In this document: positions 1 to 7,005 of the stretch, piece by piece | Position numbering within the stretch: position 1 is the first letter of the stretch | Layout of the letters: every line of letters starts with the position of its first letter | The notes under the pieces: model-generated | Databases searched by the model: none | The model's input: only the letters and a program-made list of their open reading frames with translations | Told to the model about the DNA's origin: nothing | DNA from: an uncultured Eubacterium sp. | GTDB taxonomy: Bacteria; Bacillota; Clostridia; Peptostreptococcales; Anaerovoracaceae | Reading direction: 5' to 3' | Length of the DNA: 19,081 bases | NCBI GenBank assembly: GCA_900543485.1 | Contig: UQRM01000038.1 | Coordinates: 1-19,081, forward strand | Position numbers and translations under genes: made by a program

Positions 1-33
1 CAAACTTAGCTTATCAAAATTGCTGATTTAAGA

Positions 34-64
34 AAAGTCGAAGAGAAATTTTCCCTTCGACTTT
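34..64 (+). other. Hairpin, possible weak terminator
   Basis: A perfect 10-bp inverted repeat (AAAGTCGAAG at 34-43, CTTCGACTTT at 55-64), with further pairing possible inside the loop. It is followed by GTCAGC and not by a T tract, so intrinsic termination is doubtful. It sits just before a much better terminator and may be the 3' UTR of a gene left of the window. Confidence 0.4.
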
Positions 65-77
65 GTCAGCAGTCTGA

Positions 78-105
78 GCGGTATCGCGTAGCGATACCGC
101 TTTTT
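78..105 (+). terminator. Intrinsic terminator of an upstream gene
   Basis: A perfect 10-bp GC-rich stem (GCGGTATCGC at 78-87 and GCGATACCGC at 91-100) with a 3-nt loop is followed by five T (101-105). No A tract precedes the left arm, so it works rightward. It should end transcription entering from the left, which makes the gene at 156 the start of a new unit; no convincing promoter for it was recognised. Confidence 0.8.
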
Positions 106-155
106 GCGCGAGAGGCGGCGAATAAAAGCAGCCGCCCGGTCGAAAGGAGGAAACG

Positions 156-497
156 ATGCTTTTTATAGAATATCCTAAGTGTTCTACATGTAAAAAGGCG
201 AAAAAGCACCTGGAGGATCTGGGAGTTCAGTTCGAGGACAGGAATATAGTTGAGGAGAACCCTACTGCTGAGGAATTGAGAGCGTGGATAGGCAGGAGCG
301 GTTATCCTGTCAAGAAATTCTTCAATACCAGCGGTATGAAATACAGGGAACTGGGACTCAAGGATAAACTGCCGCAGATGAGCGACGAGGAGAAGATCGA
401 GCTGCTTTCCACTGATGGTATGCTGGTCAAAAGGCCGATCCTGATAGACGGGGACAGGATCCTGGTGGGATTCCGGGAGAAGGAGTGGACGTTTTAG
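156..497 (+). CDS. ArsC/Spx-family thioredoxin-fold protein (arsenate reductase family)
   Basis: 113 aa, the usual size of the ArsC/Spx/YusI family. A CxxC pair (Cys9-Ser-Thr-Cys12) follows the first beta strand, as in Spx and YffB-type proteins. A C-terminal KRPI followed by a GDRILVGF segment corresponds to the family's Arg-Pro region. Members are either glutathione/thioredoxin-linked reductases or RNA-polymerase-binding stress regulators (Spx, MgsR). The short C-terminus without the Spx extension favours a YusI/ArsC-like redox protein, but the substrate cannot be read from sequence. The start is supported by AAAGGAGG at 143-150, five bases before the ATG. The permease gene starts 3 nt after the stop, so the two are probably cotranscribed and coupled. 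There is no arsR or arsB nearby, so arsenate resistance is not supported. Confidence 0.85.
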   Translation: MLFIEYPKCSTCKKAKKHLEDLGVQFEDRNIVEENPTAEELRAWIGRSGYPVKKFFNTSGMKYRELGLKDKLPQMSDEEKIELLSTDGMLVKRPILIDGDRILVGFREKEWTF

Positions 498-500
498 GAG

Positions 501-1490
501 ATGAGACACAGTGCTAAAGGGAACGCATATCTATTCATGGCGGCTATCGTGTGGGGCTTCTCTCTGGCGGCTCAGAAGGAGGGACTGAAATATATAGACC
601 CGTTGTTTTTCACAGCCATCAGATGTTTGCTGGGCGGACTGGTGATGATCCCTGTAGTCTGCATGAGAATGCGGGCGATCAGGCGGGAAAATGAGGCGAT
701 GGAGGCCGGGGACAAAGACGAAGGCGGTGCGGTGAACACCGGGAAACCTGAAATCGCGGCAGTGATCAAGTGCGCCCTCTGCTGCGGTCTTCTGATTGGG
801 ACGACCATATTGCTGCAGCAGATAGGTCTGCCGTATACGTCGGTGGGGAAAGCCGGCTTCATAACGGCCCTGTATATTTTCATAACACCCATATTAGGCC
901 TTTTTATGGGGAAAAAGACGACGCGTAATCTCTGGACAGGTGTGATCATAGGTCTGGCGGGTCTTTACCTGCTGTGTCTGTTCGGTGGCATCGAAGCCAT
1001 AACTTTTGGTGATCTGATGATGTTCATCGCAGCCTTCCTGTGTGCCTTCCACATCCATGCCATAGATCATTTCGTGAAAAAGGTGGATCCGGCCCTGCTG
1101 ACGTGCAGTCAGTTCATCGTGGCCGGATTGCTGGGGCTGATACCTGCGTTCCTGATGGAGGATATCACATGGGATGCGCTGCGATCGGCGCTCTTTCCCG
1201 TGGTATATGCCGGGGTGATAGCTTGTGCTGTAGGATATACCTTCCAGACCATAGGGCAGAAGCTCACCAATCCCAATCTGGCGTGTCTGATAATGGCTAT
1301 GGAGACGGTGTTCACGCTGTTTTCGGGGTGGATATTTTTCGGAGAAGTGTTAGCGGTCCATGAATACATAGGGTGCGGTCTGATGTTTGCGGCTATCGTG
1401 GTATCCCAGCTTCCCGACGATGTTCTAAGTGTTGGAACGGTGAAAACTGTTCCTGAGGCGAAAGAAAATATTGACATGCAGGGAAAATAA
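501..1490 (+). CDS. EamA/DMT-family permease
   Basis: 329 aa with the two tandem EamA repeats of drug/metabolite transporters, about ten membrane helices. The first repeat opens with a WGFSLAAQK-type motif (residues about 19-27). A charged loop (residues about 56-85, rich in Arg, Glu, Asp, Lys) interrupts the first repeat and is longer than usual. The second repeat ends with the typical LFSGWIFFGE segment. Substrates of this family range from amino acids to nucleotide metabolites and cannot be predicted here. Start choice is uncertain: ATG at 501 directly abuts GGAG (497-500), too close for a normal Shine-Dalgarno, so initiation may depend on coupling to the upstream gene. An alternative in-frame ATG at 537 has AAAGGG upstream but would remove part of the first helix. 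The last codons overlap a promoter for the downstream ATPase. Confidence 0.85.
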   Translation: MRHSAKGNAYLFMAAIVWGFSLAAQKEGLKYIDPLFFTAIRCLLGGLVMIPVVCMRMRAIRRENEAMEAGDKDEGGAVNTGKPEIAAVIKCALCCGLLIGTTILLQQIGLPYTSVGKAGFITALYIFITPILGLFMGKKTTRNLWTGVIIGLAGLYLLCLFGGIEAITFGDLMMFIAAFLCAFHIHAIDHFVKKVDPALLTCSQFIVAGLLGLIPAFLMEDITWDALRSALFPVVYAGVIACAVGYTFQTIGQKLTNPNLACLIMAMETVFTLFSGWIFFGEVLAVHEYIGCGLMFAAIVVSQLPDDVLSVGTVKTVPEAKENIDMQGK

Positions 1491-1499
1491 AGATATCAT
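1471..1499 (+). promoter_or_regulatory. Promoter for the riboswitch-controlled cation ATPase
   Basis: TTGACA (1471-1476), a 17-bp spacer, then TATCAT (1494-1499): a near-consensus housekeeping promoter overlapping the 3' end of the permease gene. The predicted transcription start is about 1505, at the beginning of the first 89-bp repeat, giving a leader of roughly 365 nt. The 15 bases around the -35 box (AAAATATTGACATGC) recur exactly at an upstream recA promoter (13338-13352). Confidence 0.65.
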
Positions 1500-1502
1500 A
1501 AC

Positions 1503-1680
1503 ATCAATGAATCCAGGCATCCTGATGTCGTACTTCGCACGACGGACAGAGGTCGCTGGATAACCTATATGTCCGGCGTTGCCGGACAACGATCAATGAA
1601 GCCCAGCTTCCTGATGTCGTACTTCGTACGACGGACAGAGGTCGCTGGATAACCTATATGTCCGGCGTTGCCGGACAACG
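1503..1680 (+). repeat. Two tandem 89-bp structured leader units
   Basis: Unit 1 is 1503-1591 and unit 2 is 1592-1680; the first 9 bases of a third copy (ATCAATGAA) begin the riboswitch at 1681. The copies differ at a handful of positions near the 5' end and one in a hairpin arm. Each contains a stem GTCGTAC/GTACGAC around a TTC loop (1616-1632 in unit 2; one mismatch in unit 1 at 1527-1543) and a stem TGTCCGGC/GCCGGACA around GTT (1570-1588 and 1659-1677). GGACA with AGGT upstream can pair with ACCT and TGTCC (1544-1574 in unit 1), which excludes the second stem. There are no T tracts and no coding signal. They lie between a promoter and a Mn riboswitch on the predicted transcript. I do not recognise the family. 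Confidence 0.8.
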
Positions 1681-1808
1681 ATCAATGAAAGGGAGTAGCA
1701 TACACGGAAGTGTTTACGCTGCCGTCAGCGCGATGAGTTATCATCCGGTGCGTAATGAAATTGCGAGACTTTTATTGCATAGCTCATATGCGGTAAAGGT
1801 CTTTTTTT
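1681..1808 (+). ncRNA. yybP-ykoY manganese riboswitch
   Basis: The conserved blocks of the yybP-ykoY aptamer appear in order: AAAGGGAGTAGC (1688-1699), GCTGCCGTCA (1719-1728), GTTATCATCCGG (1737-1748) and GCGAGACTTTT (1763-1773). The known family consensus has AAAGGGGAGUAGC, one G more than here. P1 can form between AAAG (1688-1691) and CTTT (1769-1772). The 3' P1 strand is also the left arm of a terminator, so the aptamer and terminator are mutually exclusive. In this family Mn2+ binding favours readthrough, so high Mn2+ should switch on the downstream P-type ATPase. Confidence 0.93.
1766..1808 (+). terminator. Riboswitch-controlled intrinsic terminator
   Basis: A 16-bp stem with three G-U pairs (left arm 1766-1781, right arm 1787-1802) closes a 5-nt loop and is followed by seven T (1802-1808). 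The left arm includes the 3' strand of riboswitch helix P1, giving the switch its on/off mechanism. The terminator ends 49 bases before the ribosome binding site of the ATPase. Confidence 0.9.
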
Positions 1809-1871
1809 ATGGCGTGGCAAATATTATCGCCGGGCGCATATGGACATAATAATAACCGGGAGGAGAACAGG

Positions 1872-4535
1872 ATGAACGAGTTTTATAAAATGACCGGAGA
1901 AGAGGTAATGATGGAGGTCAATGGCAGCACTGAGCCTCTTAGTGATGGGCAGATAGCTGCCAACAGGGAAAAGTACGGACCGAATGAGCTGGCGGAAGGA
2001 AAGAAAAAGTCCACGGTCAGGATATTTTTCGAGCAGTTCAAGGATTTTCTCGTGATAATCCTGATATTCGCAGCGATAATATCAGGGATCCTGGGCGATG
2101 TGGAAAGTACCGTAGTCATACTGGTGGTGATAACCATAAATGCCATACTGGGGACGGTCCAGACAGTGAAGGCGGAACAGTCGCTGGACAGCCTGAAGAA
2201 GATGTCGGCTCCAGAAGCCAAGGTGTTCAGAGGAGGAACGTTTATCAAGATACCGGCTTCAGAGATAACGGTGGGGGATCTGGTCAGCCTGGAGGCCGGA
2301 GATTTCGTACCGGCTGACGGCAGGATCATCACCAATGCAGGAATGAAAATAGATGAGAGCGCTCTTACGGGAGAGAGCCTGGGAGTAGAAAAGGATGCGG
2401 CTGTCATCGAAGATACTGTACCGCTGGGCGACAGACTCAATATGGTATATTCAGGAAGCTTTGTCACTTACGGACGTGGAGAATTCCTGGTGACATCCAT
2501 AGGTATGGAGACTGAGGTTGGTAAAATAGCCACACTTCTCAAGACTACATCTGAAAAGAAGACTCCGCTTCAGGTCAATCTGGACAACTTCGGCAAGAAG
2601 CTTTCCATATTGATATTGATATTCTGCGGGATCCTGTTTGGTATCAGCGTATTCAGAGGAGAAGCGATCGGAGACGCCTTCCTGTTCGCTGTGGCGCTGG
2701 CTGTGGCTGCCATACCGGAAGCGTTGAGCTCTATAGTGACCATCGTCCTTTCCTTCGGGACACAGAAGATGGCGCAGGAACACGCGATAATAAGAAAGCT
2801 GCAGGCTGTTGAAGGGCTGGGAAGCGTATCGGTCATTTGTTCCGATAAGACGGGGACACTTACTCAGAACAAGATGACGGTGGAGGATTATTATGTCCAC
2901 GGACGCCGCATATCGGCTCATGATATAGACCTTTCCAGAAGCGAAGAAAGGGAGCTGCTGGCCGCCAGCATGCTGTGCAACGATTCGACTATAGCGGAAG
3001 GCAAGGAGATCGGTGATCCGACAGAGACGGCGCTGATAAATGTGGGGGCGAAGCTGGGAGCACCTTACGATGTGGAGCGCGATCGATGTCCAAGGACAGC
3101 GGAGATCCCTTTTGACAGCGACAGGAAGCTCATGTCTACGTGCCATAAGCTTGGAGACAAATACGCTGAGCTTTTCGGCGGAGCTGAAAATGTGATGATA
3201 ACCAAGGGCGCTGTAGACGTGTTGCTGAAGAGAGTGACGGAGATACAGACGCCGGAAGGTGTGAGAGCCATAAACGCGGAAGATATGAAGGCTATAGAAG
3301 AGTGCAACGGCCAGTTTTCCAGAAATGGCCTGAGAGTGCTGGCTTTCGCGTATAAAAAGACCGAAAATGGTTTTGAACCGGGGACAGAGGACGAAGACGG
3401 AATGATATTCCTGGGCCTCATCTCAATGATGGATCCTCCGAGAGAGGAATCGATGGCTGCGGTGGCTGAATGTATCAGCGCCGGGATAAAGCCTGTGATG
3501 ATAACGGGCGACCATAAGATAACGGCTGCTGCCATAGCGAAAAAGATAGGTATACTGAAGGATGAATCGGAAGCTTGCGAAGGCTCTTCCATAGACAGTA
3601 TGGACGACGAGGAGCTTAAGGATTACGTGGAGGGTATTTCCGTGTACGCCAGAGTTTCTCCTGAGCACAAGATAAGGATCGTCAGAGCATGGCAGGACAA
3701 GGGCAATATCGTGGCAATGACGGGAGACGGCGTCAATGACGCACCGGCTCTCAAACAGGCTGATATCGGAGTGGCTATGGGCATAACGGGAAGCGAGGTC
3801 TCTAAGGACGCGGCTGCCATGGTGCTGACGGACGACAACTTTGCCACTATCGTGAAAGCCGTGGAAAACGGAAGGAATATCTATAAGAACATAAAGCATT
3901 CGATACAGTTCCTGCTTTCCGGTAACTTCGGCGCCATATTGACAGTGCTGTTCGCGTCTGTATGCGCGCTGCCTGTGCCTTTCGCGCCGGTCCATCTGCT
4001 GTTCATAAACCTGCTGACGGACAGTCTGCCGGCCATCGCGCTGGGGCTCGAACCTCACAGCAAAGAGCTGATGAAGGAAAAACCACGTCCTGCCAATGAA
4101 TCCATCCTGACTAAGGAGTTTTTGGCCAAGATCGGGATAGGCGGAGTTTCCATATGTGTGATGACAGTATTGGCCTTCCTCATAGGGCTCAACGGCTGGT
4201 TCACCGCTTCGGAGCTGGGCGGAAGCGCTCTCTTGGGAAGCACCATGGCTTTCGGCACGCTGTGTACCAGCAGACTTTTCCACGGATTCAACTGCAAATC
4301 CGACAGGCCGGTGATTTTCACTAAGAGATTCTGGAATAACAAGTATCTCATCGGCGCGTTCCTGCTGGGGTTCGTGCTGATAACGGTGGCCATAGCAGTC
4401 CCTGCTTTGAGCAGTGTCTTCAAAGTGCAGACTCTGGGTCTCCCGCAGCTTCTGACGGTATACGGGCTGGCTTTCCTCAATCTTCCTGTGATACAGCTTA
4501 TCAAGCTGATACAGACTAAGGTGTCGGGGAAATAG
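1872..4535 (+). CDS. P2-type cation ATPase, probable Mn2+/Ca2+ exporter
   Basis: 887 aa, a full-length P2A/P2B-type ATPase. Visible in order: an N-terminal cation-ATPase domain, the actuator TGES loop (166-169), an M4 PEAL motif with Glu283, the phosphorylation site DKTGT (Asp325), a P-domain GDGVNDAP hinge and a C-terminal six-helix bundle. Transport residues of the high-affinity site are kept: Glu283 in M4, Asn685 in M5, and Asn713, Thr716, Asp717 in M6. The M5 position equivalent to SERCA Glu771 is Ala688, so one of the two SERCA Ca2+ sites is missing, as in PMCA and SPCA pumps. ATG at 1872 is chosen because GGGAGGAG (1858-1865) precedes it by 6 bases; the same frame is open back to 1809, but that ATG lies at the terminator T tract. 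Regulation by the upstream Mn riboswitch argues for Mn2+ export, with Ca2+ also possible. Confidence 0.93.
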   Translation: MNEFYKMTGEEVMMEVNGSTEPLSDGQIAANREKYGPNELAEGKKKSTVRIFFEQFKDFLVIILIFAAIISGILGDVESTVVILVVITINAILGTVQTVKAEQSLDSLKKMSAPEAKVFRGGTFIKIPASEITVGDLVSLEAGDFVPADGRIITNAGMKIDESALTGESLGVEKDAAVIEDTVPLGDRLNMVYSGSFVTYGRGEFLVTSIGMETEVGKIATLLKTTSEKKTPLQVNLDNFGKKLSILILIFCGILFGISVFRGEAIGDAFLFAVALAVAAIPEALSSIVTIVLSFGTQKMAQEHAIIRKLQAVEGLGSVSVICSDKTGTLTQNKMTVEDYYVHGRRISAHDIDLSRSEERELLAASMLCNDSTIAEGKEIGDPTETALINVGAKLGAPYDVERDRCPRTAEIPFDSDRKLMSTCHKLGDKYAELFGGAENVMITKGAVDVLLKRVTEIQTPEGVRAINAEDMKAIEECNGQFSRNGLRVLAFAYKKTENGFEPGTEDEDGMIFLGLISMMDPPREESMAAVAECISAGIKPVMITGDHKITAAAIAKKIGILKDESEACEGSSIDSMDDEELKDYVEGISVYARVSPEHKIRIVRAWQDKGNIVAMTGDGVNDAPALKQADIGVAMGITGSEVSKDAAAMVLTDDNFATIVKAVENGRNIYKNIKHSIQFLLSGNFGAILTVLFASVCALPVPFAPVHLLFINLLTDSLPAIALGLEPHSKELMKEKPRPANESILTKEFLAKIGIGGVSICVMTVLAFLIGLNGWFTASELGGSALLGSTMAFGTLCTSRLFHGFNCKSDRPVIFTKRFWNNKYLIGAFLLGFVLITVAIAVPALSSVFKVQTLGLPQLLTVYGLAFLNLPVIQLIKLIQTKVSGK

Positions 4536-4780
4536 AGCGATATAAGATCTGGCCGGGTTTATACGGGAATCGGTTAAGTTGAAGGGATCACGTATATGAG
4601 ATGAGATGAAAAACGGGGCTGAAGGGTTGATTTTTATACGGGTTTCATGATGCTGATGTAAATCACGTATAGATCTTCCGCTAAAATCGCGATTTGGCAG
4701 GCAGCTTGTTATACTGGAATTGAAAGAAAATCATTAGAAGAGTATAAATCAAATGGAAAAAAATGAAAAATAGCGGGATA
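4536..4780. other. AT-rich intergenic region, no gene seen
   Basis: No credible reading frame. It holds a 12-bp palindrome AAATCGCGATTT (4684-4695) and an extended -10-like TGTTATACT (4707-4715) without a good -35. Transcription from there would run about 100 nt into the bidirectional terminator, so a small RNA is conceivable but unsupported by anything else. Confidence 0.4.
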
Positions 4781-4822
4781 AAAAACGTGTCTGTCCGGAA
4801 AGTCCGGAGCGGACACGTTTTT
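4781..4822. terminator. Bidirectional terminator between the ATPase gene and asd
   Basis: A hairpin with five A at the left edge (4781-4785), the stem ACGTGTC/GACACGT, one wobble and a bulge, an inner TCCGGA-type helix with a 3-nt loop, and five T at the right edge (4818-4822). The A and T tracts flank the same stem, so it can stop transcription from both convergent genes. It lies 38 bases beyond the asd stop. Confidence 0.85.
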
Positions 4823-4859
4823 AGAATTATCGGTTTGTCAGTGTTGTCTGCCGGATGAC

Positions 4860-5867
4860 TCAGTCGTCCATTTCTTTCAGGAGCTGTTCGGCTATCTGGA
4901 CAGCGTTGGTGGCAGCGCCTTTCCTGATGTTATCGGCTACTACCCAGATATTGAGGCCGTTATCGATGGAGAAGTCTCTCCTGATCCTTCCAATGTAGAC
5001 TTCATCGGTACCGGCGGCGTCTCTGGCCAGCGGATATACGTTGTTTTCCACATCGTCCTGAACGATGATCCCCGGCGAGTTCTTGAAAAGCTCAATTACG
5101 TCGTTCAGTTCGAATGGTTTTTCCAGCTCGATGTTTATGGATTCGCTGTGGGAGTCGAATACAGGGACTCTCACGGTAGTCGCCGTCACTTTGATATCGT
5201 CGTCGCCCAGGATCTTGTGGGTTTCATTTATCATCTTCATCTCTTCCTTGGTATAGCCGTTTTCGGTGAAGACGTCGATATGAGGCAGACAGTTGCCGGC
5301 GATCGGGTGAGGATAGGCCTGAAGGTCGTCATCCTTTCCCGCAAGGCCGTTTTTCAGGTCGTTGATGCCTTTGACTCCGGAGCCGGAAACAGCCTGGTAG
5401 GTAGAGTATATCACTCTCTTTATACCATATTTATCCTGGAGCGGTTTTAACGCGACCATAGCCTGGATGGTGGAGCAGTTAGGGTTGGCGATGATGCCTT
5501 TGTTCCATTTGATGTCCTCAGGATTCACTTCGGGAACGACCAGAGGAACGTTTTCATCCATTCTCCACTGGCTGCTGTTGTCGACTACCACGACGCCTTT
5601 GGAGGCGGCAATAGGTGCGAATTTAGCACTGGTGGAGCCGCCTGCCGAAAACAGAGCTATGTCGATCGGTTTATCGAAGGAATGCTCTGTCAGCTCCTCA
5701 ACAGTGTATTCTTTTCCCTTGAAGGTCAATTTTTTCCCAGCCGACTTGGCCGATGCCATCATGTAGATGTTGTCAAAAGGAAAATCCCTTTCCTCGAGGA
5801 CTTTCAAAAATGTGGAGCCTACCACTCCCGTGGCCCCCACGACTGCGATATTTGGTTTTCTTTTCAT
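4860..5867 (-). CDS. asd: Aspartate-semialdehyde dehydrogenase
   Basis: 335 aa, full length. It makes L-aspartate 4-semialdehyde from aspartyl phosphate with NADPH, the branch point to lysine/diaminopimelate, threonine and methionine. Visible features are the N-terminal Rossmann motif GATGVVG (11-17), the catalytic cysteine in NPNCSTIQ (Cys131) and the catalytic histidine in the dimerisation/catalytic domain (His240 within FDSHSE). The ribosome binding site is AGGAGGT just upstream of the ATG on the minus strand. The gene stands alone, convergent with the ATPase gene and divergent from uppP. No lysine riboswitch or T-box fits in its short leader (start codon about 35 bases from the putative -10), so control, if any, must be at the promoter. 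Confidence 0.97.
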   Translation of the reverse strand: MKRKPNIAVVGATGVVGSTFLKVLEERDFPFDNIYMMASAKSAGKKLTFKGKEYTVEELTEHSFDKPIDIALFSAGGSTSAKFAPIAASKGVVVVDNSSQWRMDENVPLVVPEVNPEDIKWNKGIIANPNCSTIQAMVALKPLQDKYGIKRVIYSTYQAVSGSGVKGINDLKNGLAGKDDDLQAYPHPIAGNCLPHIDVFTENGYTKEEMKMINETHKILGDDDIKVTATTVRVPVFDSHSESINIELEKPFELNDVIELFKNSPGIIVQDDVENNVYPLARDAAGTDEVYIGRIRRDFSIDNGLNIWVVADNIRKGAATNAVQIAEQLLKEMDD

Positions 5868-5903
5868 AAAAATGACCTCCTGGTTTATATAGTTGATTGT
5901 TAT

Positions 5904-5909
5904 ATTATA
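5904..5909 (-). promoter_or_regulatory. Possible -10 box of asd
   Basis: TATAAT on the minus strand, about 35 bases upstream of the asd start codon. The hexamer 17 bases further upstream (ATGGAG) is a poor -35. The whole 264-bp divergent region 5868-6131 is AT-rich and contains no gene. Confidence 0.4.
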
Positions 5910-6087
5910 TTCTTATTCTCAGAATTCTCCATTGTTTAAAAATTTCGCTACTATTCCTTATACTACTCTAAATGCTACGAAATGTAAAGGGATGGGGCGG
6001 ATTTTGGAGGAGAATTTCTCGTTGATGTACAGCAAGATAACGACTGAGTGGAAAAGGCAAATTTTCATATTAATCAACGGGATATTA

Positions 6088-6096
6088 TGGTATAAT
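6088..6096 (+). promoter_or_regulatory. Extended -10 promoter of uppP
   Basis: TGG followed by a perfect TATAAT (6091-6096) is an extended -10 element that can work with the weak -35-like TATTAA at 6068-6073. Transcription would start near 6103, about 30 bases before the uppP start codon. Confidence 0.6.
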
Positions 6097-6131
6097 CGAG
6101 TGAGTATGAAAAAAGTCAGGAGGATCGAAAC

Positions 6132-6968
6132 ATGACGTATATTCAAGCGATAATTTTGGGACTGGCACAGGGCCTTTCGGAGTTTCTGCCTATAAGCAGT
6201 TCAGGCCATTTAGCGCTTTTACAATACTTTTTCGGGATAGATGCAGAGAACGTGTTGCCTTTTGCGGTGCTGCTCCATCTGGGTACGCTGATATCAGTAT
6301 TCATCGTGTATTGGAAGGATATCGTGGATCTGATCAAGGAACTGGGGGCTGTTATCAAGGACATCTGTACGGGAAAGGGCCTCAGAGTCAATGCGAATCC
6401 TACCAGGAGGCTGGGATTCATGATAATCGTGGCAACCATACCGACAGCCATAATAGGACTGCTTTTCAATGATTTGTTCAATGCTCTCTATCTTTCGCTG
6501 ATAGCTATAGGGACAGGCCTTCTCATCACAGGTACTATCCTGGTCATCGCTGAAAGGATGGGAAAAAGCAATAAGGGAATAAAGGAAATGAAGTTCAGAC
6601 ACGCTTTCTTCGTGGGATTGATGCAGGGTGTGGCTATATGTCCGGGGATCTCCAGGTCCGGATCGACTTTGTTTGGTGGCCTGATAACGGGGCTCAACAG
6701 GGAGTTCGCGGTAAAGTTCGCGTTCCTGATCTCTATACCGTCTATCCTTGGATCGGTGATAGTGGAGGCTCCGGATGCTTTTAAAGCGGGGATGGATATG
6801 TCGCTGATAGGGCCGGTATTAGTCGGTGTGATCGTTTCGGCTGTCGCGGGACTGATCGCTATCAAGGCCATGATAAAGCTGGTGTCCAATAAAAATCTGA
6901 TGGGATTCTCCATCTATACATGGGCGCTGGGTATAGCAGTCATCGTTTACGCGCTGATGTTCGCATAG
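6132..6968 (+). CDS. uppP: Undecaprenyl-diphosphatase
   Basis: 278 aa, the standard BacA/UppP size. This polytopic membrane enzyme dephosphorylates undecaprenyl pyrophosphate to regenerate the lipid carrier for peptidoglycan and teichoic acids; overexpression gives bacitracin resistance. The two conserved BacA segments are present: the Glu-rich QGLSEFLPISSSGH region (Gln13-His26, with Glu17) and PGISRSG (171-177, with Arg175). About eight hydrophobic helices are seen. AGGAGG at 6118-6123 sets the ATG at 6132. A gap of 37 bases without a terminator separates it from ftsK, so both may be on one transcript. The carrier it recycles is also needed by the polymer export genes at the right of the window, though these are a separate unit. 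Confidence 0.96.
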   Translation: MTYIQAIILGLAQGLSEFLPISSSGHLALLQYFFGIDAENVLPFAVLLHLGTLISVFIVYWKDIVDLIKELGAVIKDICTGKGLRVNANPTRRLGFMIIVATIPTAIIGLLFNDLFNALYLSLIAIGTGLLITGTILVIAERMGKSNKGIKEMKFRHAFFVGLMQGVAICPGISRSGSTLFGGLITGLNREFAVKFAFLISIPSILGSVIVEAPDAFKAGMDMSLIGPVLVGVIVSAVAGLIAIKAMIKLVSNKNLMGFSIYTWALGIAVIVYALMFA

Positions 6969-7005
6969 TGCCGGCGGCGATAAGTCATATTTTCAGAGGT
7001 AATCC

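Noticed and set aside
156..1490. Arsenic resistance operon
   Set aside because: The ArsC-fold protein is not accompanied by ArsR, ArsB or Acr3; the neighbour is a generic EamA permease.
1809..1871. Upstream ATG extending the ATPase by 21 codons
   Set aside because: It sits on the riboswitch terminator T tract with no ribosome binding site; a strong site precedes the ATG at 1872.
6106..6135. Nine-codon frame (MKKVRRIET) overlapping the uppP start by ATGA
   Set aside because: It would begin about 3 bases after the predicted transcription start and has no ribosome binding site; its AGG-AGG codons are simply the uppP Shine-Dalgarno.
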